From Rodentolepis nana (lineage: Eukaryota; Platyhelminthes; Cestoda; Cyclophyllidea; Hymenolepididae), in NCBI GenBank assembly GCA_900617975.1, contig UZAE01012091.1:1-64000 (forward strand): a DNA stretch of 64,000 nt, in the 5' to 3' direction. Under the pieces are notes generated by a model, which was given only the letters and a program-made list of their open reading frames with translations, was not told where the DNA came from and made no database searches. Shown in pieces: positions 1 to 14,400 of this stretch. Each line of letters begins with the position of its first letter. Within the stretch, counting starts at the first letter, position 1. Position numbers and translations under genes: made by a program.

Positions 1-600
1 CCGATAAAAGTGGGCCATGATGGACCTATTTTGAAGGTGTATCACCATGGAGAGATGTCAACGATGCACCGTCTAAATTCTGAAATGCATTCTGGCAGTA
101 CAACTAAGACGGAATGGACGATGAATAGAAATGGAGACTGATCAACTCTTCCATTCCAACATACAAACACTTTGCACTTGAAATGGAGATTTGCATTCTC
201 CGAATAAGTATCATCTCGGCATCATCGGACAAATCGTTATACACTGTACATTGTCGTCTACCGAAATATATTCGAAATAAAAATACAACTCCACAGTTTC
301 TTCTCACTCTCACTCTACGAAATCGACCACTCAAATTCTGTTCAACGAAACTTCCTCTCATTTACCCCCTCTCACCCAACCAACCCCTCCCCCCCCTCCC
401 ACCCACTCAAAAACCATAGTGGAATGCAAAAGCAGAAATTGAATTGAATCCAGAAAACATTACCGCGGATCCACTCGTACTCCAACTAACCCTCTTTAGC
501 CAGGCCTAAAAGTCGGCCACCACCAATCTAAACGCAGATATCATTCATGGTTGCATACTTGTCTTCGCTCGAACACCCATAATTATGCATTCAAAGAAAT
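1..600. repeat. Intergenic/intron sequence paralogous to 8.14-8.5 kb
   Basis: The stretch around GACTGATCAACTCTTCCATTC (about 137-160) recurs near 8,290-8,312, and a diverged relative lies at 1,010-1,340. No gene is supported here. Confidence 0.5.
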
Positions 601-619
601 TAACGCAAGAGGATCGTAC

Positions 620-739
620 CCTGAAGCAGAAGGCTCTTGTGAATCTTGAAGAGCAGATTGCGCAATGGCCAATCTTCTGCGTACCCATGCTCCAATTGAG
701 ACAGGTTGATCAGATGAGGAAGGAGGATCTACAGAATCT
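620..739 (-). CDS. Ser-rich micro-exon, 120 nt, array copy 1
   Basis: Acceptor cttttttttag, donor gtacga, phase 2, open. Encodes DSVDPPSSSDQPVSIGAWVR, then RRLAIAQSALQDSQEPSAS. Paralogous to 7763-7882 and of equal length. It may belong to a gene continuing off the left edge, or be a relic of the copy 1 pseudogene. Confidence 0.5.
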
Positions 740-1739
740 CTAAAAAAAGAAGAAATATATTTAGTCATTATTAATGACGAAAATTATACACTTAAATACA
801 AAAGGAAAACGGAGCTTCGTCTAACTCGAAGCCAATATTCAACAGCTCTAAGGGGAACTTCCAAGGGGTTAAATTAAATAAAGATACAGGCCAAATTTCA
901 ATCATATGCATTGAAGATAAAGGAAGATGTGAATTTCAAGAATAAATCTATGGTATTTGATCCATGTGTCTTCTCTTGTTCTTCATTTAACCCTTTAAAA
1001 GTTTTGGATGTTTGCTCTTGGAGAAATGTCAAAACCGCTCTGAATGAACGGATTATGAATTTTATTCTGATCCCCACACATTTACAGACGTAGGTATGAT
1101 TAAGTTGAAGCCATTTAAACTAATATAACGACTGAAAGTGCTTAAAAGGCAGAAGGGATGATGAATAGAATGGAGGGGGCATCTGGCTAACACATTGAAT
1201 CTGGAATTGAGATTTGCACTCTCCCACCTCTCTCTTCCATCTACCTTTCCAGGAAATTCACCTCTTCAAATTCTGTTCAGCAAAACTTCCGCTACCACAC
1301 CCACTCCTTCTCAAGCAACCCCCCACACACTCACACAATAGCAACTGAACTGATTGATTGCAACAAAGAGACCCTATTTTCAGTTTCGCTTCAAATGCTA
1401 CCTATCGATCGGACTTAAAAGTGAGTACCAATGATCTGAACGATTTCATCATTAAAGAATATTAGGGATAATTTGATTGTCTTTACTCAAACACTCATTC
1501 AAACTTACACTTTCTATCTTCCATCATTCCATAGGAAAGGACGAGTCTATCAAATGCATCAACCAAGGTCATTTACATAAGGCTAAACAAATCGATTCCT
1601 CCTTCTGCACATTTATCTAATATGAACATATGACCAATACCACAGCCAACATTACTATTGTTATTTGTTAGACCTAAATACCATCACGATTCTCTCAAAA
1701 CAAGTCAAACCAAATGCCAATCACAGATTAACAACTCAC
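740..1739. other. Non-coding stretch between exon 620-739 and TRIM copy 1
   Basis: A diverged relative of 1-530 and 8.14-8.5 kb lies at 1,010-1,340. The family A RRM exon expected here from the other array units is absent. Nothing else seen. Confidence 0.4.
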
Positions 1740-2692
1740 GTTTCATTTGTCGGGTGTTCAGCAGCAGGTATTGACTCGTCGGATTCAAATGATAAATTAA
1801 AAGATAGCGACGTTGCTAAAAATTGCGATAATGAAGAAGTGCGAGAACTAGGCGAAGAGCTAGACATCTCATTCTCAGACATCTTCGAGGTCTTCTGGTA
1901 CTTGTTTGCAATGTTCTGAGCGTTTAAAGGAAGACTGTGTGCAGTTCCCGAGTATCGGTTTCTGATTTCTGATGGAGTTTTGAAAAGACGCTTTGATAGT
2001 TCGCGATTTCTTTTAAGAGAAGCCAAATCATCCCAGTTAACAAATTACAAGGACGCAGTGAGCAATAGTCAACTTTATTCAATAACCTTATTCACTCAAA
2101 GAAAACAGTCCTCTAATCTCCGCCAATTTAGTGAGCATTTTCGGAGACTGGTCATTGAGTAGAATATCCGATGACTCGAGACAAATCTCAGCACGCAAAA
2201 GAGCTCCCTCTATTGTTTGTTGAAAGCGTTCCAAAGCATCACTCCCTACGTCCATCTACGTAATGTCTGTACCTTAACTGCAAATCTAACAGTCGATCGA
2301 ATAAAGCCGTGGAGTACTAGAAACTTAGAAAACACCTTGGTCGAAAATCGTTTCGGAGTTGAATGAGGTAACTACTAAAGTTAATCCCCACAATAGTTTG
2401 GTGTGAAGTAACACATTCATGGCACAAATAGCGATCAAAGTGTTTGCAGAGCTCACAAATATTTCAATTTGAACGTTGGCAATTTGGTCAGGAAGATATT
2501 TCAACCGACTCATTTTGCAACTTAAAATCGCGAACCTCCTTTCCAATTTTCTATTCGACTTTTATGGCATCTACTGGAGAGGTGAAACCACAAGAACTGC
2601 AATAAATGCTTGCTCCGTCAGTTTGGAAGGACAAAATACAAGGCGAAAGACAAAAGACGCGTTCACAGTACAAAGAGTGTGGATTTGTGTAG
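1740..2692 (-). pseudogene. TRIM-like copy 1, pseudogene
   Basis: Collinear with the three TRIM exons of copies 2 and 3. In the first exon (2392-2692) the RING core DCGH reads YCER, which removes the zinc-binding histidine, and an in-frame TAG follows VE in the segment that is KVEEK elsewhere. The donor of the middle exon (gtaagg in the intact copies) is changed to ataagg. The tail exon (about 1740-2009) remains open but is 270 rather than 272 nt. Confidence 0.7.
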
Positions 2693-3395
2693 CTAAAATA
2701 TAATGAAACATTTTTAGCGCGCCATATCAAATTTTACATTCAAGTCATTATAACGCACATATTTCTGCAAAATTCACATGTTATTTGGCCAAAATTACTA
2801 GAAGACGCAGAAATCATGCCTGGAAATTACAGAGGTCTGCAATAAACACTCAAATATTTGAGTGGACCAATAAGTTATGTACAATAAAGATAAATTCAAA
2901 TAGCATATAATACAACACTTCAAAATAACCAAAATCAACATCTTTGGAAAATGGTTTAATTTGTCAGTGCAGGCCACAAATTACCACAGGCAAATCTCGT
3001 TCACAAATCCGCCAAATCAATAACTCTCAAGATGAAATTTAAAGATCATTGCCCACTTGGCCAAAAAAGATTTTCTTGGATTTCGTTAAAACTCTATATA
3101 ATGTTGTCTGTTTTCTTATTTTGTATCCTAAATGCACCTTTTCATTTTTAAACTCAAATTAAAGTAAGTTCATATGTAGAAATCGTATACAGTATACATT
3201 TTAGCTTATTGAGCTGCAGTTCAAATTGGAGCAACTCTTTATTTTGATATTTTGTATACAATGTTATGTTTATATGTATTAAATCAGTAACAACTTGGAA
3301 AAAGTGTTTTAGTATTTTCAGAAGCATTTTGCATGCACTTTGCAGGTAATGGAACCTCAATTACACTAATACTAAACTCATCAGTTCTAGCGATT

Positions 3396-3722
3396 TGTGG
3401 GACACGTTATCGCTGTGTGCGTCATCGTATGCTCGTATGTCTACTCGCCAGAGTTGGGAGGTGCGGCCGTACAACTCTGTGTGCAGCGACCAGACAGTGA
3501 AAAATCGTTAACCTCTGTTTAACCTAATCCCCCATCCTGAACATGAGTGTACACTTCTTTCCGCAATACCTGTACTGAATAAACGTGCTCCTTGCTACAC
3601 GTCTGTTTTCTTTATAGCTGGGCTATAGCTTAACTGGTTCTGGGAGTCTAGCTAGATGTTGGAGAATCTGCCATAGAGATTTCTGAGTCAGTCAGGCTTT
3701 ACTAGTGTAGCAATCCGCTACA
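3396..3722 (+). mobile_element. Solo LTR, 327 bp, with empty site elsewhere in window
   Basis: Begins TGTGGGACACG and ends CGCTACA (TG...CA), with AATAAA-like sequence inside and a 4-bp target duplication GATT (3392-3395 and 3723-3726). The paralogous stretch at about 18,860-18,885 reads straight through (gctattgattgaacgc) without the insert. No internal coding region remains, so it is a solo LTR of a retrotransposon. Family not identifiable from the LTR alone. Confidence 0.8.
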
Positions 3723-5120
3723 GATTGAACGCGTTTGCTGAAGAGTAATTATTTTCGTTCGTTGAATTTTTTATGGAAACCAGGAGGTGTATTCCAGGAA
3801 TTTCCAACAAGAATGCGCACAGGCATCACTTGGCCGAGATTCTGCTTACAAATTCGATTCAAGTTATTTAAAAAAATGAGATTCTCTTGTGCATTGGAGT
3901 GGACTAGGTTGAAATCGGTTTATTAATTACGGGTTTTTCACATTTGTGCTTGAGAACGAAATTCTGCTGCTACTACGTAACCAATCGCTATCTGCCGAAT
4001 CCACTCCATTTGACATATTCAATTCCTCTGTGAAAGAGACCATAATGAGATGAGTGTCACTGATCTTTTTTTTATAAGTGTGAACAACTGAAGTCGCGTG
4101 CAAGAATTTCCCCAGGCCCCTTGAAGGAACGTTCTTAATACAAATTCATTTTCTAGAATCCATACAACCACTTGATGTACAAAATCATCCTCGGCATTAC
4201 AAAGTATGTTCTGAAGAGGCTTACACTCGTGACCCCCTTCATCTTAGATTCATAAGTTCATTAAAGCATCGTCGATCATGATGAATACCAAATAAATCCT
4301 GCTAATTACACAAAATCAATCCAATTATGCCAATTTCAAAAGAAGTAAATCAACGAAGCATCAAAATTTTGGTCTTTATATAAAATCGGCAGTTAGTGAC
4401 TTCAAGTCTACTGGGATGTAAGAAAGACAAGTTGGTGGCAGACATGTCAGTCCGTCACCACACATTCACTTCCTGAACTTGAAATGGCAAGTGCATTGTG
4501 AATGCATGACTAGCTACTCAACTTCGTTAACTGGTCTTTGCGCTCTAAATAGCCAGACATTGAATATAATTGATGAAGCCAAGTGTCAGTCATTGAAATT
4601 TGTAATGTTCGAACATAGTGCGTGGTGACGGATTTCGTGGTTCCTTGAATCCCACAATGCGAAAATTCGAGTGACAAATTATTTTCTAATTCTAATCCAC
4701 CCCACCTAATCAATCTGATCTTTGGACTGTTTAGTTCCTTCACCTGTTAAAATGATCATCAATATTTAACTGGCGAGAGAAACAATTCGCATTCCACAGG
4801 TCGGCAACTGCGTAGCCCAAGTTGACTAAAAGTATACGGTCGACGCATGCACTGGCTTCTGGACATTCTTCTTCGGTGACTCAGTGATGACACCACCTGA
4901 ATGAGCAAGAAAATCCCATGAATGAGTTTTCTATTCGTGTCAGAGGTGACTGTAGTGTGATTCTCATTCCAGTAGGAGCATAGTTCGTTGTGTCCGTAGA
5001 TGGTCTTTAAGGACTAAAACAAAAGCACAATGTTTGCGTTGCCATGTGCTGTGCTGTTCTTTCTTGTACCCTATGCCCAATGAATAAAACATCGAAATTA
5101 TAAGGAATTCAAACATTTAC

Positions 5121-5145
5121 TTTATTTTTCATTTATCAATTTATT
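5121..5145 (-). terminator. Polyadenylation signals of the copy 2 gene
   Basis: Two AATAAA hexamers on the minus strand, at 5140-5145 and 5121-5126, 68 and 87 nt past the TAA stop at 5213. Confidence 0.5.
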
Positions 5146-5212
5146 TAAATTCCCAGGTTGTTAAGTTAGTACAATTTTGTGGAAGGGTTAGAAATGGAAG
5201 TTCGTCTGTCTC

Positions 5213-5432
5213 TTAACTCGTTTCATTCTTTACAGTCAGTACCAACAACTTGCATGTTCCGATACACTGCCAAACCGGTACGCAAGGAGATCTTTCAAAC
5301 GTCACATACACTTTGGGAGGTTTTTCAGAGCGAGAGACATGAATAATCTTGCCAAATTGTTGAAAGTGCTCACAGATAACTTGAGTGGATGGAAGGGTAT
5401 ATATAGATCGTAGAGGCAGAATCAACACTCGC
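5213..5432 (-). CDS. Terminal RRM exon, family B
   Basis: Acceptor ttgctaaatag, phase 2 entry, ends with TAA at 5213-5215. Pattern: RVLILPLRSIYT, STQVICEHFQQFGKIIHV, SRSEKPPKVYVTFERSPC, then VWQCIGTCKLLVLTVKNETS. Intact first half of an RRM with a shortened second half. Two AATAAA motifs follow within 100 nt, supporting a gene end. Confidence 0.7.
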
Positions 5433-8400
5433 CTATTTAGCAATAGATGAAAAAGGTAGGCAATATTACAATTTATTCAACATTTCAATGGCCTTTCTAT
5501 TTCAGGAAGTTTGGCCTAATTGGACAGAATTCGAAGTGGTTTTCATCGATAGAACAAGTTAATATGAAAGGTCATAGACCAGCTATTTAGTCTATACATA
5601 GGCATCTAACCAATTTGGCACTTTAATTCAAGATTATATGCACCAAACACTGAGTTATTGAAATGACTTCAATGGCTCAGAGCGAAATTCAAAAGGAATA
5701 TAGGAGGTGAAAGTTGGCATTTATTCCCCCTTCCAAACTTTATGTTTACAATCAGAACTACAACACAGGTGAAAATGTACTCAAGTAACGATAGCATGCA
5801 CCATGAGAAAACATAGGTATGGCTATGTCGATTTGATCAATTAGCACAGAATTCAGCACCATACANAGCCAAAGGCTTTCCTCATTTCCCATATCGAAAT
5901 TCATCTCCGGACAGGAATTGTAATTGCGCCATACGGGCCCTCGAATGTCACATGCTCTCTCAGTTACTCATTGCAAAATGCGACTTGAAAAGCCTTGCCA
6001 AATTGTTGATAGTGAAGACGGATCATTTCAGTCGATTAAAATGAAGACTCATGTAGAGGTGATGTGGAGTGTTGAATTTGAATAATATCGAATTCTAGCA
6101 ATAGAAGTGTCCCCACATCAGCAATAGGAATTGAGAGGACTCCCTGAATCACCACTATTGAAACTCTTATTCAAATCGAATTAGACAGTACAAAATATCT
6201 CCATTTCAATCACTCCACCCCCCCCCCCTTCCCCTTACTTTCATACATTGAAAGTGGGCCTATTTACAATCAACCTCCCTCCAAAAATCTCAGCTATGAA
6301 TTCTCACCCAGAACTTGCAAACTACGCTCACAATCTCCACCTTTAGAACTCTAATTAGGTAAGCAAATTGCCGTATATATAACATAATTATTGATCAAGT
6401 TTTACAACTTAGAAATCACATTTCTCCTCCAACCTTGATTATTCTTCTTAATTAATGACTGTCTGTGGTATACATCCAATTACTTAAAATTTTTTAAGTT
6501 TTGCATCTCCTCACACTAACTATATTCAAATATTCTACCAAATAGGGAAGTTTACGCTTCCTTCCACAATCGTCGAGTGCTTTATAGCGCTCCATGGAAG
6601 AATTGGCAACTGACATTAGATCAATGCAAAATGATACCTTGATAAAGATCAATCTGAAAGTGATTGAGATACTGTGGAGCCGATATCTGATTGTTGCAGG
6701 GAGTGAGTCGAAGGCGATTGAGACAACGATGATTGGATGGGCTTCAGTGAAAACTCACTCTCTAATACAGCAGTCAAGGATTCTCTTCAAGTGACCAAAT
6801 ATCATAAGGAATTTGATGGCACATGGATTGTGAAAATTTCAGGGAAATTAGTGGACTCTTCAGAGTGAAAGTTTGCAAAAAATGGATTTTTAGAAATAAT
6901 GGAAGTCACCAAATTTCATTGCTGCTTTTATCTTCTCACGATAGTTCATTGGGTCTCTGATAGCATGTCGGTTCATTTGAATCGTGGAAACATTTTAGCC
7001 TGTGTCACGACCAAATAAAGTCACCTGTTCTTCTAACCAATTGATATTTGGACTTCGATGAACTCCTATCCATTTCCACAGACGACCTACAATCACTATT
7101 TAGGGTTTAGTGAACATTTTCAAATATGAAATAAGATTGGTGAGTGTATGCTTTGACTTGAAGGGCACAATTTACATTCCGTTTGTCATCATTATCAACA
7201 AAATAAAGCAAGCTCTTTCACGTATCTCCACAGCTAGTCTGGACAAAATTGTCATCATGTAGATAAAGGCCTGATCTGCACTCATTAAATCTGTGAGGAA
7301 TCGTACTCTCTAAGCTAGAAATTACACACCAAGAAATCCAGCTAAATACTGAAAGCACACGCTAAAGTGGTAAATTCTACAATGTGGGTAACTATAAGGC
7401 TTGTTATATTCCAGTACATCTGGGGTGGACAAATCAATTTTACTGGCTAATTCTGTGATAGGTGGAGTAATCTAGTAACTTCAAGTTAAAATAAAATTGG
7501 GTTGGTATCTATCCCCAGTTTGTCCTACCAAAAAATCCCCAAAATCCAGTTCTAAATGAATTTTCGATGAAAGCCTCAATTATTTCGCCATATTGATTAT
7601 TACGATTTGCTGACCACACGATTTACAAGTCACCATCCCATTAATGTTAGGGTGAATTACCGAAAGCACACCTGTGTTCAAAATGAATCACATTGCATTA
7701 GCTTGATATTAATTTGAGAATTAACGTGGCGAATCAAATCAATTAAAGCCAGAGGATATTACCCTGAAACAGAAGACTCCGTTGAATTCGGTATTGATGG
7801 ATGCGTGATGGACACTTCTCCACGTATCGAATTTGCAGCTGAATCAGATTGATCTGGTGAAGAAGCACGATTTGCAAATTCTCTAAATTTAGAGAAATTA
7901 TATTCAGTCATTTTTGATGCCGCAAATTATATACTCATTCTATTTTTGATAGGAAAACGTTGCTTCGCCAAACACAAAGCCAATTTACCACATCCTTGAT
8001 TAGAACTGCAGATGGGTTAGATTAAAACAAATATTATTGAAAAACTCCACTCATTTGTGATTAAAACACGGTGACGCAAATCCTGAGTATAAATCTATGG
8101 TATTTGTTTCATTTGTCATCCCATGTACATCGTTTAACTGACGTATAAAATTGACCTTGTTAATTTTTGATATGTGCTCAAGGTGAACCTCCATGCAGGA
8201 ATTGTCAACAATGTACTACTTAACCATATTCGAATTGCATCCTGGCTAAAATACTAAGACGAAATCTACGATGGGTAGAATTGGAGAGACTGATCAACTC
8301 TTCCATTCTAACCTTCCAACATGTTGCATCTGGAATTTAGATTTGCCCTCTCCCGCCTCTCCTATGTTTATTCACATTTGCTCCACTACAAGTTCTCTCC

Positions 8401-11400
8401 TAACTAAGTGATCATTTTGACTGTGACAAATGTCTCCAAATTAGAGCAGACAGGCGACAATCTCTATTTAGATCCCCTTGACTATCGTCAGACAAGATAA
8501 AATGGGCCAGATGTACATTGATCATTCTCAAGTGAATAGTACCAGTTAGCAAATTAGAAAATACATGAGGAAATAAATCGTAATTAGTCTATCATCATGT
8601 GGAATCATTGGTCATAGGTGAAAACGAACTGCCACTGCATTTATCGTCATTCCACAATTAAGCGCCGTCTATGCATCAACGAATAAACGGTTAGCTGTTT
8701 TGCAACACCGTCGACCAAAATGTATTATAATTGGAAGCACGACTGCACAGTTTATTTGCCTTAACACTCGGGTTTTTGCGACCTACAAGGGTCTTTATTA
8801 ACCCAATCATATTTTCATATTAGTGTTAGGAAATATATTAATATGATGAGAACTACATAATTACTTAAGAGTGGCTGGAATTCGACGAGCGGGAAAAGCC
8901 TTGAAAAGCCAACCATTCACTGAATGAGGTGATGCAGACAGAGCACTTTGAGCTTGCGTTGTGTTTGAAAAGAAGACGTAACCTTGTGGATGGAAGGGTT
9001 TCAAAAAAATTCGTTCCACAATTCCAAACTTCTGGAAGAATGCTTTCAATTCATCTTCAGTTGGAGTTACAGCTGACTTCATTTCTGAATGCAATTTGCC
9101 AGACCGCTGAATACGAATAAAATTCGAAATCGCAATCAATTGGTGTGCCACAGTATTGATGGGTCTAAATTTGGATAACAGTGAACAGGTAAAAGAACAA
9201 ATATTGAACCTGCCTTTTGTGTTTGATTTTGGCAACTATCTGATTATACATATTCACAGTCACGTCTTAGTGGCAACATTAAATGAACATTTCACGATAA
9301 AAACGAGGTAGACAAATGATCAGTGATGCACATTCAGCAAAATGGAGGACCATCGGTATTGATGAACGTCAAGATTGGTGAATGCTTGCACACCCAAGTG
9401 CGGTAAGTATAAGACAACGTAATCGTCAAAAGATTTTATTTATGTTATTACCTAAAAAAATTCTGCCTATCGAAGTATTCAATTTTAACGTGAAATTCAT
9501 ATGCACAACAAAGAGCCAATGAAAAAATAATATGAATAGCGGATGTAAATAGAATGCACACACTGACAATGTATGTTTTAACAAGAGAATCTAACAAGTA
9601 AGTATATATCATTGGGCATTTGGGATGCAATTCTAACTGAACACAACTCCTTATTCTAAAAAATTGTATGTTTAGTATTATAAGTCATTACTATTATTGA
9701 CAAATGATAAAGTAACGCAGACTTTGAATTAGAGGTGAAGTGAATGCACCAAATTACTAACCACAATCGATCAATCTGGTCAATGACATTAAACGCTCAC
9801 ACTTCTCTAACTTATTTTATTGATGAGCACAATGAGAAATTCGCCAATACACGTGAATTTCTAAAAATACCCGCTATGTCGCACTGAATTTATGGTGAGT
9901 AGAACCTTAGTTCTTATCTTGATAAATTGGTGTGCGCAGCTATTGGATATGACGCTTTCCCCGACTACTGAACAATAAATCAAGTAAGTTTGCCAAGAGC
10001 ACTTGCCACATTCACGAAGTGCACAAAAGACAATTAACTCCATGAGTGAAATTATTTTTAGAAGTGGAGGTGAACTAAGCTCAAGTCACCAGAGAGGAAG
10101 TCCATGGCACAAATCTCTCGAATTTCCAAATCCTTTTTCAAAACACGACAACAGGGCTTACTAAAGTCGGTGACATTTCAAAACTGAATGCTTTCGAGTC
10201 CATTCACCAGAATTGGCTTCTGACCCATCAAAAGTGACAGATGATCCAAATAACAAAACCGACCTCTCATTTCAATTCACCACTCTCCACAAATTTCAGA
10301 CATAAATTCTCATCCAGATATTGCAAACTACATCCAAAATCTCTATCTTCTCGGGATGTGCGATAGACTTACCTCCACGTGGTGCACCCTGGGCAACGTA
10401 TACTCATACGGCAAAAAAGTCTATTTACAGGCAGTTGACTTCTGACTTCAAACTGCCATCGTCCCACTGTATGCCATATTCGACTTCTTACACAGTATTC
10501 ACCTTAACTTTTTATTTAACTTTGTCTTTGAAGCACTTCTGTCCCCCCTCCCCATTCTCAACTTTTTATCAATTTGATGTTCCTTCCCCTCTGTGAAGCC
10601 TGAAGTCAACTTAAGGGCTAATGATAACCAACAAAACGCCTGCCTCTGATATTAGTAAATCTCAATCTTCCCATATAACATGATAACTAGACAAATTCGG
10701 TCGAATGTGGAATTTATTCTCATTAACTGACCAATCACGTGCTTGTGTATTGAACAGCAGGAGAAAAGCATATTGCAATCACCCGGGAAAAGAAATGAAC
10801 ACCATCAGTATTAAATGAGCAAAGAAATAATCAAATCTAAAGTGCACTGGGTGGAATTGTCAGGAAACGCTTTATTTGTCACTGCGTTCGACATAAGGCT
10901 ATTACATAATGAAACATTACATTCATCTTCATTTAGTATTACAGTGGAGCCATTTACCCAAAGACTTTCTCAAGAGCAACAGGTTTTGAGTCCAATAGAT
11001 TTGGGCATCAAAATGAACTCGGTGACCAAGGGAATAAATTTAACGAGCCCCAAGTATTCGGTTGATTAGAACTCATTATGGATGAGAAAAGTGAAAAAGG
11101 TCCACCGATACCACTCCAAAGCGAGGTGAGTTTTAAGTTCAAAGAGGCGTGATCGTGAAAGTGAGCAGAAAGTTAAGAACGAAGTTGCGGACGATCAGGA
11201 AAGCAGTGACTCCAAAAGAAAATTCAATTGCAATACTGTTCAACTACTAAAGAAATGCTTAAACGTCCACCTTTCATCACCTTTCCATACTAACGCTGAG
11301 AAAGAAAAGCTGACAAATTTGACAGGAATTTCGATTACAAATTGGTTTGCAGGTGCAAAGCGACACCTAAGGGTTAGAATTCCGATGCACCAGATCAAGA

Positions 11401-14400
11401 GTTAAAATTGTGCGGACAAGTGACAAATGAGACCCCCCACAAACTCCCTAAGATTAATTTTAAGGTACTAAATCAACCTTTAATGGTCGGCTAAGACCAA
11501 GTTGGCTCTATTGGAAAGTGATGAGAATTTGCACATTCGCGTAATCTACACAAATTACAAACTCATTCTATTCTTAAAAAGAATCAATGGATGAATCAAT
11601 TAGACTAATAGGGAGAATATGAATTTAAAGCAATACAATTCAGAGATATCCCTAGAGAACAACACAAATTCTAGAATTTCTAGATCTGCCAATTATTATG
11701 AATATGAAATATCGAAGACCTGCATAAGTTCGTGGTCTCAGATTACCCTATTGGACTTCCCACACTCAATTGGGGAGAGCTGTGGATTGACAAGGTGCTG
11801 TAGGAGTATCTGGTAAGAGGACACTAGGTGGGCAGTTGTTGCAATCTAATTTAAGAGAGGGGCCGTACAAAACTAGCGCATTTATCAAAGAACTCAAGTA
11901 AACAGGAAGAAATTTGACAACTCGTGTACCATTCGAAGGTTTAAAATCAATACTCATCCGTGCTAGTAATTTGAGGCGTTTGTTGAAGAGTAAGGATTTC
12001 CGTTTATTTGATTTTTCAACACCTCGTGGCGTATGCTATAATTCAACTTAAAAAATCAATTCTCATTCTTCACTAGATGAGATTTTATTGATTACTCACA
12101 CTTATGCTACGAAGCTATTTATAAATTCGATTGACATTTTACACTAGATGTGGTCCTCCTGAATGATAACAAAAATGTTCTTACGTAAGTGCAAGAGGAG
12201 ACTCCGAAATTCATAGCCGACATGCTGCAAATTCGCATGGGAAGTATCATGCCTGCTCGCAATGAAATGACATGCTGTGATGAATATATATTTATATCAA
12301 ATGGCAGGCGTTTTGATAGTTATCATTAGCCCTTTGGTTGATTTCAGGCTTCACAGATGGGAAGGAACATCAAAGTGAAAAAGGTCGAGATGGGGGGGGG
12401 ACAGAAGAGCGTTTCAAAGATGTAAAAAAGACAGACACAAAGTTGGAAAAAAGGTGAGGTGAGTACAGTTGAAGTAGCCGAATTTGACATACAGTGGGGT
12501 GATGGTAGCTTGGAGTCTGAAGTCAACTGCCGGTTAGTAGACTTTTTTGCCGTATGGGTATACGTTGCCCAGGATGCACCACGTGGAGGTGTGATGAATA
12601 TATTGCTTCTCTTAAATATGTTTACGATCTGCCAATGTGCGTTGGAGTGCATTGGTGGACCGATTCTTCATATAACCACACACATATATGCGTAAAGAGA
12701 AGCCGGCATGATATGCAGAAATTAATTCATTAAATTTAGAACTAAAAGAAGAATTCCAAGTTTCGACCGATTAATTTAGAAGATATCCTGCTCTGCAAAT
12801 ATTAGGTTGGCAACTATGTCATTGTCGATTTCAAATAAGAAGGCAAATTCGGAATTTTTGTTTAAAAATATAACTTTATTCAATTAGATATTGGCCGTTC
12901 TTGTCGATGACCTTTTTCCATCGTTCTGGCAGAGTAAAAATTCCCCGTTCGTAAAATGTCTGGTCTTTGCTATTAAAAAACTGAATTAGGTGTGATCCGA
13001 CATCATCCGCGTTGTTAACAATTTTACCATTTAAAGAGTTTTGCATGGAACGAAACAAATGGTAATCCGAAGGCGCAAGGTCAGGGCAGGGCTATATGGT
13101 GGGTGTGACAAAACATCCCAACCCAGTTCCAATCATTTTTGCCGAGTAACCAAAGATGTGTGGGGCCTTGCGTTAACAGGATGATGGAAAACAACACCCT
13201 TCCGATTTGATAATGCCGGCCGCTTATCTTCAATTGCATCCTTCTTTCAGTTTTTCGAGTTGTTCAACATACACATTTGAATTTGTCGTTTGGTTCTGCG
13301 GGATGACTTCAAAATGCAAAATTCCTTTGTGATCCCACCACACTGACAGCATCATCTTTTTTTGGTGAATCTCTGCTTTTGATACTGTTTGGGCTGGTTG
13401 ATCTTGCTTCGCCCATGATCTCTTGCGAGTAACATTGTTATAAACTATCCACTTTTCGTCGCCAGTAACTAGGTTCTTCAGAAATGGATCATTCTCATTC
13501 TCATTGCGTTTCGGTAGCAGCGAATCACAGATGCTAATCCGTTGCGTCAAATGAATTTCCTTTAACTGGTGAGGGATCCATAAATCAAGTTTCTTGACAT
13601 AACCAAGGGTTTTTAATTTTTTTCAATGCATGTATGCGACACATTGAGCTTCTCTGCAATATCTCGTGTTGTGCTGTGACGATTTGAATCGATAATGGCC
13701 TTGATATGGGTTTCATCCACTTCGACTGGGCGGCCAGATCGTTGTGAATTTTTCAGTGAAAAATCACCGCAACGAAATCTTTCAAACCAATTTCGACACT
13801 GCCTTTCTTTTAAGGCTTCATCTCCATATACGGCACATAACTTCTTTTGTGCTTGCGATGCGTTCTTGCCTTTTCGGAAGTAATACAATAAAATGTGTCG
13901 GAAGTGCACGTCCTGTTCTTTCATTTTTAAATTGGGATAAAAACAAAACTAAAGAACTAAACAAAAAAATTTTACTAATTAACCTAGAAGCCCATACAGT
14001 AAGAAAAAAATATAGGTTAGATGCTCTGGCTACGTTAACAAAACAAAAGAAAGTGTAGAGTGAATCCGTCAACAAAAACGGCAATGACTTAGTTGCCAAC
14101 CCAATACTTCCGTCACAACATTTAACCTAGCGATTTTGAGTTGGCTGATAATGAACTCTCTCTAAGTCGTTTGATGAAAAGATTTTCGAATATCGCCACT
14201 AACACCAGAAATACGCTCAAATAAAGAATATATGTTGACAAAAGGAAATGGAGATTATTTAGGATCTGTATAAGAACAGTGGGATAAAATTCCACAACAA
14301 CCTATTTCAGTTCCATTTCGCACTTTCAACAATATTTTCACAGAACCTCGAGATAGTGAAGGAAGCTTGGATAGAGACCAATTATGTTGTAGTTTTCTCT

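Larger units (their letters stand above)
2693..5820. repeat. Older duplicated block, left partner of 18,090-19,990
   Basis: Sequence after TRIM copy 1 matches 18,090-19,310 and then, after skipping about 1 kb (4,140-5,150), 19,310-19,990. It contains the solo LTR, the terminal RRM exon of the copy 2 gene and no other coding sequence that I can support. A third, shorter partner of 3,727-3,900 lies at about 11,960-12,160, and of 3,940-4,200 at about 14,575-14,830. Confidence 0.7.

Noticed and set aside
9448..9630. Hydrophobic minus-strand ORF
   Set aside because: Lies inside an intron of the copy 2 gene, with no splice sites in frame.
13695..14099. Plus- and minus-strand ORFs overlapping mariner A
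   Set aside because: Shadows of the mariner transposase and its 5' untranslated region.
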